Assembly: GCA_024640925.1 (NCBI GenBank)
Contig: JAHEEB010000351.1
Span: 1 to 5,545 of the forward strand
Reading direction: 5' to 3'
DNA: 5,545 nucleotides
DNA from: Bacteroidota bacterium
GTDB taxonomy: Bacteria > Bacteroidota > Bacteroidia > Bacteroidales > UBA10428
Made by a program: the position numbers and the translations under genes. This document shows positions 1 to 5,545 of the stretch, one piece after another. The notes under the pieces were generated by a model. The model made no database searches. It had not been told where the DNA came from and saw nothing but the letters and a program-made list of their open reading frames with translations. Position 1 is the first letter of the stretch, and each line of letters starts with the position of its first letter.

Positions 1-690
1 CATGCATTATATTGTGCAAAAGAAGCATTAGAAGGTAATGTTTTTGTTGCCTTTGCTGATACAGTTTTTAAGGGTAAAATATCAATTGATAAAACAGCTG
101 ATGGAATTATATGGACAATGCCTGTAGATGAACCACAAAGATATGGTGTTGTAAAAGTTAATTCTGATGGAATTATTACTGATTTTATTGAAAAACCAAA
201 GGATTTTATATCAAATCTTGCAATTGTTGGTCTTTATTACTTTAAAGATGCCTCAATAATTAGAAAAGAAATTATTGATCTGGTTGAAAATAACAGAAAA
301 GAGAACAATGAATTTCAGATAACAAATTGTCTTGAAACATTGAAAGAAAAGAAATATATACTAAAAAATCTCAATCTAGATGAATGGCTCGATTGTGGAA
401 ATAGAATAGAGTTATTAAAAACAAACAAGAGACTTATTCAGATAAATAGTTATGACGAAAATTTTTTAGATCAATCATCAAGAATTGAAAAAGCAGATTT
501 ACAGTTTTGTTCAATAGAATCTGATTCTGATATTAAAAATTGTAATTTAAAGAATACAATTGTTTACGATAATTCTCAGTTAATAAATTGTGAACTTACA
601 AATTCAATTATAGGAAAAAACTGTATTTTAAAAAATGTGAAGGGCACTGTTTATTTAGGTGATTTTACTGAAATTAATTATGAAAAATAA
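1..690 (+). CDS. Sugar-phosphate nucleotidyltransferase (glucose-1-phosphate thymidylyltransferase-like), 5' end missing
   Basis: The reading frame is open from base 1 to the TAA at 688-690, giving 229 visible residues; the N-terminus with the nucleotide-binding GxGxR loop lies outside the window. Family marks seen, by visible residue number: a FADTVF stretch near 19-24 (the GDxL-like metal/nucleotide region, in the wording usual for Bacteroidota), DEPQRYGVVKV at 43-53, the EKP motif at 64-66, and EWLDCGN at 128-134, which matches the W-x-D-x-G sugar-binding region. The last 65 or so residues are rich in spaced I/L/V, N and C (NCNL, NCEL, NSIIG, NCIL), like an irregular left-handed beta-helix tail. 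Such enzymes join a sugar 1-phosphate to an NTP to make an activated sugar for envelope polysaccharides. The exact substrate (dTDP-glucose, UDP-sugar or GDP-mannose) cannot be decided from the visible half. The gene overlaps the next one by 11 nt, so the two are probably cotranscribed. Confidence 0.88.
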   Translation, partial: HALYCAKEALEGNVFVAFADTVFKGKISIDKTADGIIWTMPVDEPQRYGVVKVNSDGIITDFIEKPKDFISNLAIVGLYYFKDASIIRKEIIDLVENNRKENNEFQITNCLETLKEKKYILKNLNLDEWLDCGNRIELLKTNKRLIQINSYDENFLDQSSRIEKADLQFCSIESDSDIKNCNLKNTIVYDNSQLINCELTNSIIGKNCILKNVKGTVYLGDFTEINYEK

Positions 691-2395
691 ATATTTAATA
701 TTAGCTGCTTTGTTAATTTCTGTTTCTTGTTCTGTTAAAAGAAATATTTCTGTTCAGGAGAAGGAAAAGAATGAATTGGAATATTTCTATACGTTCACTG
801 AAGCAACAAACAGAGCATTACTAAAAGATTACTCTTCAGCATTAGAATTGTTTAAATATTGTATAAAAAAATTTCCTGAAAAGGCTGCACCTTATTATCA
901 GGCAAGTCAAATATATTTGATGGGAAATTATATAGATATAGCGAAACAATATGCATTGAAAGCTGTTCAGATTGACGATAAAAATAAGTGGTACTTGCTT
1001 AATTTAGGTTCTATCTATAATTATCAGAATAATTCTGATAGTCTTATTTATATTTATGAAAAGTTAATTAAAATTTCTGATGATATTGAATATGAATATC
1101 AGCTTGCAAACTTGTATAGTATTAAAGGTGAATATAGTAAAGCCCTAAATTTAACTAACAAACTTGATGAGGAAATTAAAGGCACAAAAGAAATTATGAT
1201 GATGAAGCATCGGATTTATGATGCTCTAAATATGAAAGATTCTGCAGTTTATGTATTAGAAAACATAATAGAATTATTTCCTGATGAAAACGAAAATTAT
1301 GGCATGCTTGCAGAATATCTTAGTGTAATTAATCAGTTTGGTAAAGCAGAAGAGATATACTATGAATTATTGAGAAGATCACCTGAAAATGGAATGGCAA
1401 ACATCTCCTATGCTGATTTTTTTATGAAACAAAATAATATCGATTCAGCTTATAAGTATTATGTAAAAGGATTTAAAGATACTGAAATCTCATTTGAAGA
1501 TAAGGCAAATATAATTTATAGCTTTATATATAATCCTGAGAATTTAGTTAAAGACAGTATTCTTATAAAAAAACTAATAGAAAACTTAAAAACCGACTAT
1601 AAAGATTCAAGAGCGTATGTTCTTAGTGCTGAATATAATTTAAAAATGCAAAAATTTGAAAGTTGTTTGAGTGAATTAGAAAGTGCTATAAAACATGGAG
1701 ATAAAACGTATGTCGTTTGGGAAAAATATATATTGATGTGTAATGTTTTAGGTAAACACGAAAAAATAAAAGAAATTTACAAAGATGCTATAGTTAAATT
1801 TCCGAACGCAATAAAAATTTATATTTATTCAGGCTATTCGCTTTTGTATTTGAAAAATTTCGATGATGTATTGAATTTATGCGATAGTGCATTAAATATT
1901 AAAGAGAAACCGCTTGAAGATCTTGTACAAGTTTATAATCTGATGGCTGATTCATATAGAGGAAAAGAATTATATGAAGAAAGCGATAGCATTTATGAAC
2001 TTATTTTAATAAAAGATCCTGAGAATTTATTAATCAGAAATAACTATAGTTATTATCTTTCATTAAGAATGAAAAATTTACAACGTGCTGAAGAGCTTAG
2101 CAGATTTACCGTTAAAAGTGATCCAAAGAATTCAACCTATTTAGATACCTATGGATGGATATTGTATAAAATGGGTAATACAAAAGAAGCTATAAAATAT
2201 ATTGAGTCTGCCATAAAAAATGGAGCTTATAATAATAGTGAAGTATTAGATCATTATGGTGACATAATGTTAGAATTGAATAGATGTGGGGAAGCTATTG
2301 AAGCCTGGCAGGAGGCAATTAAATATGATGTAAATTTTTCTGAAAAATTGAATAGTAAAATTGATTCAGCTAAATCTGATTGTAAAAATGAATAG
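680..2395 (+). CDS. TPR-repeat lipoprotein, 571 residues
   Basis: Begins MKNKYLILAALLISVSC: a short basic N-terminus, a hydrophobic core and a Cys at residue 17, which fits a relaxed Bacteroidota lipobox, so it is probably lipid-anchored. Residues 18-22 (SVKRN) are basic rather than acidic; acidic residues after the Cys mark surface export in this phylum, so I infer it faces the periplasm. The rest is helical TPR-like repeats, clearest at about 39-106 (ALELF..CIKKFPE, then YIDIAKQYALKAVQID) and at 489-560 (YGWILYKMGNTKEAIKYIESAI, then YGDIMLELNRCGEAIEAWQEAI); repeats between them are more diverged. There is no catalytic domain, so the likely role is a protein-protein scaffold. The ATG at 680 was chosen because it starts exactly at the signal peptide; an in-frame GTG at 659 would add seven residues in front. 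It overlaps the upstream gene by 11 nt and the downstream EnvC-like gene by 8 nt, which suggests a shared envelope function. The specific function is unknown. Confidence 0.88.
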   Translation: MKNKYLILAALLISVSCSVKRNISVQEKEKNELEYFYTFTEATNRALLKDYSSALELFKYCIKKFPEKAAPYYQASQIYLMGNYIDIAKQYALKAVQIDDKNKWYLLNLGSIYNYQNNSDSLIYIYEKLIKISDDIEYEYQLANLYSIKGEYSKALNLTNKLDEEIKGTKEIMMMKHRIYDALNMKDSAVYVLENIIELFPDENENYGMLAEYLSVINQFGKAEEIYYELLRRSPENGMANISYADFFMKQNNIDSAYKYYVKGFKDTEISFEDKANIIYSFIYNPENLVKDSILIKKLIENLKTDYKDSRAYVLSAEYNLKMQKFESCLSELESAIKHGDKTYVVWEKYILMCNVLGKHEKIKEIYKDAIVKFPNAIKIYIYSGYSLLYLKNFDDVLNLCDSALNIKEKPLEDLVQVYNLMADSYRGKELYEESDSIYELILIKDPENLLIRNNYSYYLSLRMKNLQRAEELSRFTVKSDPKNSTYLDTYGWILYKMGNTKEAIKYIESAIKNGAYNNSEVLDHYGDIMLELNRCGEAIEAWQEAIKYDVNFSEKLNSKIDSAKSDCKNE

Positions 2396-3572
2396 AAAAA
2401 AAATATTTATTGTATGTTTTTGCATTTCTGTATTTTTAATTGGAATTATTTCTCAGGATAAAAAAACATCACTCAACCAACAAAGAGAAAAAATATTACA
2501 GGAGATAAAAATTACGAATAAGTTATTGGAAGAAACTTCAAAGAAAAAAGGTTCTAATTTGAACAAAGTTCAATTATTAAATTCAAAGATAGATAAAAGA
2601 AAAAGTTTGGTAGAAGTATATAATTCTGAAATTTTGCAAATTGAACAAAAAATTATAGAAAGAGAAGGAACAATAAGTAGACTTGAAGAAGAATTGAATA
2701 AGCAAAAAGTGTTATATGCTGATTTTATAAAATATAGTTATAAAAATTATAATAACTATAATGCAAGTATTTATTTACTGGCTAGTTCAGATATGAATCA
2801 ATTTTATGTTAGGAAAAAGTATTTGGAACAATTAAAAGAAGCACGAAAGAATAAAATATTACTTATAAAAAAAATAAAAGAAAAAATTGTCGAAGAATTA
2901 GTTAATCTGGAAAAAGAAAAAATTGATAAACAAAAAATGCTTAATGGTTTTGAAACTGAAAAAACAATTTTAACAAAAGAAATGAAAAATAGGGAGGAAG
3001 CTATAAAAATATTAGAACAGGAAGAAAATAACTTAAGGAAAGAGTTAAGTGAAAAGAGAAGAATAGAAGAAGAACTTAGTAGTAAAATCGAAGCTTTGAT
3101 TCGTTCAGAGGCTAAGAAAGATTCGTATACAGCTTTGACTCCGGAGCAAAAGATTATTTCTGTTGATTTCGAAAAAAATCGTGGTAGATTACCCTGGCCA
3201 ACTCTTCAAGGAGTTATAACCGAGCAATTTGGAGAACATGAACATACCGGAATTAAAGGTGTGAGAGTTAGAAATAACGGAATTGACATTACAACTGTAG
3301 AAAATGAATATGTTCGAAGTGTATTTTCTGGACAAATAAGTAAAATTTTTGCGATTAAAGGTGCGAACTATACTGTTATTGTGAGGCATGGTTCTTATTA
3401 TACTGTTTACCACAATTTATCTGATATAAAAGTGAATGTTGGCGATGTTGTAAAAACGAAAGATATTATTGGAAAAGTACCTAAAGGAAAAGAGGGGGGA
3501 AGCTCAATTATTCATTTTGAGATATGGAAAGGACTTGAGAAATTAAATCCTGAAGAATGGATAAGCAAATAA
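2388..3572 (+). CDS. EnvC-like murein hydrolase activator with degenerate LytM (M23) domain
   Basis: A 394-residue protein. Residues 1-22 form a secretion signal (NRKK, then a hydrophobic core ending GIIS before QDKK). Residues 26-240 are Lys/Glu-rich heptad-like coiled coil, and after a linker the LytM fold spans about 268-391 (from LPWP to LNPEEWI). Active M23 peptidases use H-x3-D, a catalytic His, and HxH. Here the first ligand is N296 (NNGID, with D300 kept), H342 is kept in YHNL, and the HxH is I374-I-H376, so one Zn ligand and one catalytic His are gone. This is the pattern of E. coli EnvC, which does not cut peptidoglycan itself but switches on amidases at the division septum. An activating rather than hydrolytic role is therefore inferred. 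The ATG at 2388 was chosen because it directly precedes the signal peptide; an in-frame TTG at 2361 would add nine residues and lengthen the overlap. The start overlaps the TPR gene by 8 nt (ATG inside its last codons), which suggests translational coupling. No amidase or FtsEX gene is visible. Confidence 0.88.
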   Translation: MNRKKIFIVCFCISVFLIGIISQDKKTSLNQQREKILQEIKITNKLLEETSKKKGSNLNKVQLLNSKIDKRKSLVEVYNSEILQIEQKIIEREGTISRLEEELNKQKVLYADFIKYSYKNYNNYNASIYLLASSDMNQFYVRKKYLEQLKEARKNKILLIKKIKEKIVEELVNLEKEKIDKQKMLNGFETEKTILTKEMKNREEAIKILEQEENNLRKELSEKRRIEEELSSKIEALIRSEAKKDSYTALTPEQKIISVDFEKNRGRLPWPTLQGVITEQFGEHEHTGIKGVRVRNNGIDITTVENEYVRSVFSGQISKIFAIKGANYTVIVRHGSYYTVYHNLSDIKVNVGDVVKTKDIIGKVPKGKEGGSSIIHFEIWKGLEKLNPEEWISK

Positions 3573-3598
3573 TGAAATTTTAATAAGTAAAAATAATC

Positions 3599-3638
3599 TT
3601 TGATTTCTTGAAATAATCGTAAATTGCATATAATTTTA
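3599..3638 (+). promoter_or_regulatory. Candidate promoter for the anti-sigma-like/ybeY/mnmG block
   Basis: Bacteroidota primary-sigma promoters have TTTG or TTG near -33 and TAnnTTTG near -7. Two overlapping fits are visible: TTTG at 3599-3602 with TAAATTGC at 3620-3627 (17-nt spacer), and TTG at 3608-3610 with TAATTTTA at 3631-3638 (20-nt spacer). The second also holds a TATAAT at 3629-3634. Neither is a perfect match, and in DNA this A/T rich such matches arise easily by chance. The location, in the only gap before a run of closely spaced genes, is the main support. Confidence 0.3.
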
Positions 3639-3666
3639 GTAACAATAATAAAAAAAAACAGTATAA

Positions 3667-3683
3667 GTATTCCGTAGTAATAC
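3667..3683 (+). repeat. Short inverted repeat just upstream of the anti-sigma-like gene
   Basis: GTATT at 3667-3671 pairs with AATAC at 3679-3683 around a 7-nt loop, ending 8 nt before the ATG at 3692. Five mostly A/U pairs make a weak RNA stem. It could be a small operator or a start-site hairpin, but chance is a reasonable explanation. Confidence 0.25.
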
Positions 3684-3691
3684 CTCTATTG

Positions 3692-4090
3692 ATGGAACGT
3701 AAGCTAATCATACCCTCAAAAATTGATAATCTAAGAAAAGTGGAAAAGGTTATCGACGAAATTTCGGCAGAATATAAAATTGTTGAGGATCAATATGGAA
3801 ATATTTTAATTGCTGCTCTTGAGGCAGCTAACAATGCTATACTTCACGGAAATAAATTAGACGAAAAGAAAAATGTTAATATTCTTTTTTCTATTAATGA
3901 AAAAGTTCTTAAAATTAGAGTAGAAGATCAAGGAAATGGATTTGATTATTCTAATATTCCAGATCCTACTGCCCCAGAAAATTTAGAGAATGTTAATGGA
4001 AGAGGAATTTTTTTAATGGAAAAACTTTCTGATTCAATAGAATTTTTAAATAAAGGTTCAATTGTTGAACTAACTTTTAAGTTGAAATAG
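3692..4090 (+). CDS. SpoIIAB/RsbW-like ATP-binding protein (anti-sigma factor / Ser-Thr kinase fold, HATPase_c_2)
   Basis: A 132-residue cytoplasmic protein made of a single GHKL ATPase domain. The N-box is EAANNAILHGN (44-54); E44 and N48 match the catalytic base and Mg-binding Asn of SpoIIAB/RsbW. The G1 box is DQGNGF (79-84) and the G2 box is NGRGIFLM (102-109). All ATP-site motifs are intact, so kinase activity is plausible. Relatives phosphorylate an anti-anti-sigma (STAS) protein and hold a sigma factor, but no STAS, PP2C phosphatase or sigma gene is visible here, so its partner is unknown. The ATG at 3692 gives the family's typical start (ERKLIIPS); a TTG immediately before it is less likely. 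Its TAG stop is followed in the same frame, after one codon, by ybeY, so the two are very probably cotranscribed. It lacks HisKA and receiver domains, so it is not a two-component kinase. Confidence 0.9.
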   Translation: MERKLIIPSKIDNLRKVEKVIDEISAEYKIVEDQYGNILIAALEAANNAILHGNKLDEKKNVNILFSINEKVLKIRVEDQGNGFDYSNIPDPTAPENLENVNGRGIFLMEKLSDSIEFLNKGSIVELTFKLK

Positions 4091-4093
4091 GCT

Positions 4094-4516
4094 TTGAATA
4101 TTTCTTTTAGTTATGCTAAAGAGAAAATTAATTTTCTTGAGGAAGAGAAGATTAAGAAACTGATAAAAGTTATTGTTAAGGAACAAAAAAAAGTAATTGG
4201 TAAAATAGTTTACCATTTTGTATCTGATGATGAAATATTAAAAATCAACCAGGAATTTTTAAAACATAATTATTTTACTGACATTATAACATTCGATCAT
4301 TCGTTTGTTAACATAATTAATGGTGAAATTTTTATTTCTATCGATACTGTACTTACAAACTCTCAGGAATTTAAAACAAATTTTGATCAAGAAATATATA
4401 GAGTTATAATTCATGGTGTTATACATTTATGTGGATACAAGGATAGCTCAGAATTAGAAAAAGAAATTATGAGAAGCCTTGAAAACAAATATCTCGCCTA
4501 TTTAGAGAAAATATAA
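4094..4516 (+). CDS. ybeY: Endoribonuclease YbeY (16S rRNA maturation / ribosome quality control)
   Basis: A 140-residue protein of normal length for the family. It shows ILKINQEFLKHNYFTDIITF (49-68), the conserved YbeY core with the TD-IITF signature, then IHGVIHLCGYKD (106-117). The metal motif is H-x3-H-x5-H in E. coli; here it is H107-x3-H111-x5-D117, so Asp stands in the third position, a form I recall as usual in Bacteroidota. YbeY is needed for 16S rRNA 3'-end maturation and 70S quality control in the cytoplasm. The start is notable: there is no ATG before residue 126, and the frame is bounded upstream by the TAG at 4088-4090, so TTG at 4094 is the best start, placing ISFSY where the family begins; a rarer ATT start at 4100 cannot be excluded. 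No good Shine-Dalgarno sequence is present. It lies 3 nt after the anti-sigma-like gene and 24 nt before mnmG. Confidence 0.93.
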   Translation: MNISFSYAKEKINFLEEEKIKKLIKVIVKEQKKVIGKIVYHFVSDDEILKINQEFLKHNYFTDIITFDHSFVNIINGEIFISIDTVLTNSQEFKTNFDQEIYRVIIHGVIHLCGYKDSSELEKEIMRSLENKYLAYLEKI

Positions 4517-4540
4517 ATAATTTTACAGAAAATATTTTGA

Positions 4541-5545
4541 ATGAGATTTGATTATGACGTAATTGTTGTAGGAGCGGGACATGCTGGATGTGAAGCTTCT
4601 CATTCTGCTGCTACCATGGGGAAGAAGGTTTTATTGATTACCATGGACATGACAAAAATAGCGCAAATGTCTTGTAATCCTGCAATTGGAGGTGTTGCTA
4701 AAGGACAAATTGTTAGAGAGATTGATGCAATGGGCGGAATGACTGGAGTAATAACAGATAAGACAATGCTTCAATTTAGAATGCTTAACAAAAGTAAAGG
4801 CCCCGCAATGTGGAGTCCAAGAGCTCAGTCTGATAGAAGTATGTTTACTTTTGAATGGAGAAAAGCACTTGAAGAAAATAAAAATATTGATTTATGGCAA
4901 GATTCAGTTAATAGTTTAATTATTGAAAATTTAGAAATTGTAGGAGTTAAAACTTCAATTGGTGTAAAATTTAATAGTAAGAAAGTTATATTAACAAATG
5001 GAACTTTTGAAAATGGTTTAATGCATATTGGAAAAACAAAATTAGTTGGTGGTAGAATTTCTGAACCAAGTTCTTTTGGTATTTCTAACATGTTAAAAGA
5101 ATATGGTTTTGAAGTTGGTCGCATGAAAACAGGAACACCTGCAAGAATTGATGGAAGATCTGTAAACTTTGAAAAACTTGAAGAACAAAAAGGAGATATT
5201 GAAGGTGGAAATTTTTCTTATCTGAATGCAAAAATTAGATCTACTCATTCGTGTTTTATAACCTATACGAATCAAAAAGTTCATGAAATTTTAGCAAAAG
5301 GTTTTGAAGAAAGTCCATTATTTAATGGAACAATAAAAAGTATTGGACCAAGATATTGTCCAAGTATAGAAACAAAGATTGTTACTTTTGCTGATAAAAG
5401 TCAACACCAATTATTTTTAGAACCAGAAGGAAAATATACGAATGAAATGTATCTGAATGGTTTTTCTTCTAGTTTGCCTTGGGAGGTACAATATCGTGCA
5501 CTCAGAAATATAAAAGGTTTTGAAAAAGTAATTATTCATAGACCT
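4541..5545 (+). CDS. mnmG: tRNA uridine-5-carboxymethylaminomethyl(34) synthesis enzyme MnmG (GidA), 3' end missing
   Basis: The frame is open from the ATG at 4541 to the window edge: 335 codons of a protein normally about 620-630 residues long. The start is well fixed, because an in-frame TGA (4538-4540) touches it. The Rossmann FAD-binding loop GAGHAG is at residues 11-16. SCNPAIGG includes C45 and GPRYCPSIE includes C273, matching the two conserved cysteines C47 and C277 of E. coli MnmG. Also present are the QFRMLNKSKGPAMWSPRAQ block, GGRISEP, KTGTPARIDGR, and HQLFLEPEG. With MnmE (GTPase, not in this window) MnmG adds the aminomethyl or carboxymethylaminomethyl group to the wobble uridine of certain tRNAs, using FAD, NADH and a folate one-carbon unit. 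The C-terminal MnmE/tRNA-binding helices lie beyond the edge. The 24-nt gap to ybeY has no visible promoter, so it probably reads from the same transcript. Confidence 0.97.
   Translation, partial: MRFDYDVIVVGAGHAGCEASHSAATMGKKVLLITMDMTKIAQMSCNPAIGGVAKGQIVREIDAMGGMTGVITDKTMLQFRMLNKSKGPAMWSPRAQSDRSMFTFEWRKALEENKNIDLWQDSVNSLIIENLEIVGVKTSIGVKFNSKKVILTNGTFENGLMHIGKTKLVGGRISEPSSFGISNMLKEYGFEVGRMKTGTPARIDGRSVNFEKLEEQKGDIEGGNFSYLNAKIRSTHSCFITYTNQKVHEILAKGFEESPLFNGTIKSIGPRYCPSIETKIVTFADKSQHQLFLEPEGKYTNEMYLNGFSSSLPWEVQYRALRNIKGFEKVIIHRP

Larger units (their letters stand above)
3573..3691 (+). other. 119-nt intergenic spacer between the two gene blocks
   Basis: This is the only sizeable gap in the window and is very A/T rich. 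It contains a promoter candidate (3599-3638), an A9 tract at 3650-3658 and a small inverted repeat at 3667-3683. There is no stem followed by a T-run, so no intrinsic terminator for the left block is recognisable. No ORF with protein-family resemblance and no tRNA-like fold were seen. Confidence 0.6.

Noticed and set aside
55..72. Apparent loss of the GD metal motif in the nucleotidyltransferase (ADT instead of GDT)
   Set aside because: The FADT wording is, as far as I recall, the usual form in Bacteroidota members of the family, so it is not evidence of an inactive enzyme.
659..679. Upstream GTG start for the TPR lipoprotein
   Set aside because: It would place seven extra hydrophobic residues before a normal signal peptide and lengthen the overlap with the previous gene; the ATG at 680 fits better.
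2361..2387. Upstream TTG start for the EnvC-like protein
   Set aside because: The ATG at 2388 begins exactly at a typical basic-then-hydrophobic signal sequence, and a 35-nt overlap is less likely than 8 nt.
3189..3413. Reverse-strand ORF of 74 codons
   Set aside because: It lies wholly opposite the conserved LytM domain, resembles no family, and is a by-product of codon bias on the other strand.
3573..3620. Terminator after the EnvC-like gene
   Set aside because: There is no GC-containing stem followed by a T-run; the A/T richness alone is not evidence.
4825..5284. Two overlapping reverse-strand ORFs (4825-5124 and 5093-5284)
   Set aside because: Both are antisense to mnmG, whose protein sequence is strongly conserved here; no start signals or family resemblance support them.
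1..5545. CRISPR array, insertion sequence, tRNA/rRNA or phage genes
   Set aside because: No regularly spaced repeats, terminal inverted repeats, transposase motifs or structural RNA signatures were found; coding density is high with housekeeping genes throughout.

Overview
The window reads as ordinary chromosomal backbone from an AT-rich member of the Bacteroidota. The evidence for that is the family-specific wording of the proteins: a glucose-1-phosphate thymidylyltransferase-like enzyme, a TPR lipoprotein, an EnvC-type protein with a degenerate LytM domain, a YbeY whose third metal-site His is Asp, and MnmG. Shine-Dalgarno sequences are lacking and the base composition is strongly A/T. I cannot place it below phylum. 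All genes are on the + strand.

Left block (1-3572): three overlapping genes. The first is the C-terminal part of a sugar-nucleotide nucleotidyltransferase, cut by the window edge. It overlaps by 11 nt a 571-residue TPR lipoprotein, which overlaps by 8 nt an EnvC/LytM (M23-like) protein. The theme is envelope: sugar activation, a lipid-anchored scaffold, and control of peptidoglycan hydrolysis.

Gap (3573-3691): 119 nt without a gene. It holds a weak promoter candidate, an A9 tract and a small inverted repeat just before the next start. I see no convincing terminator.

Right block (3692-5545): a small SpoIIAB/RsbW-like ATPase-fold protein, then ybeY (16S rRNA maturation) after 3 nt and in the same frame, then after 24 nt mnmG (tRNA wobble-uridine modification), which runs off the right edge. 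The theme is RNA and translation quality, with an unexplained regulatory kinase-fold protein in front.

I do not find a new biological system here. Points worth a second look are the ybeY start (TTG only, directly behind an in-frame TAG), the orphan anti-sigma-like protein, the loss of metal and catalytic residues in the EnvC-like protein, and the direct TPR-EnvC junction where related genomes often carry one more gene.
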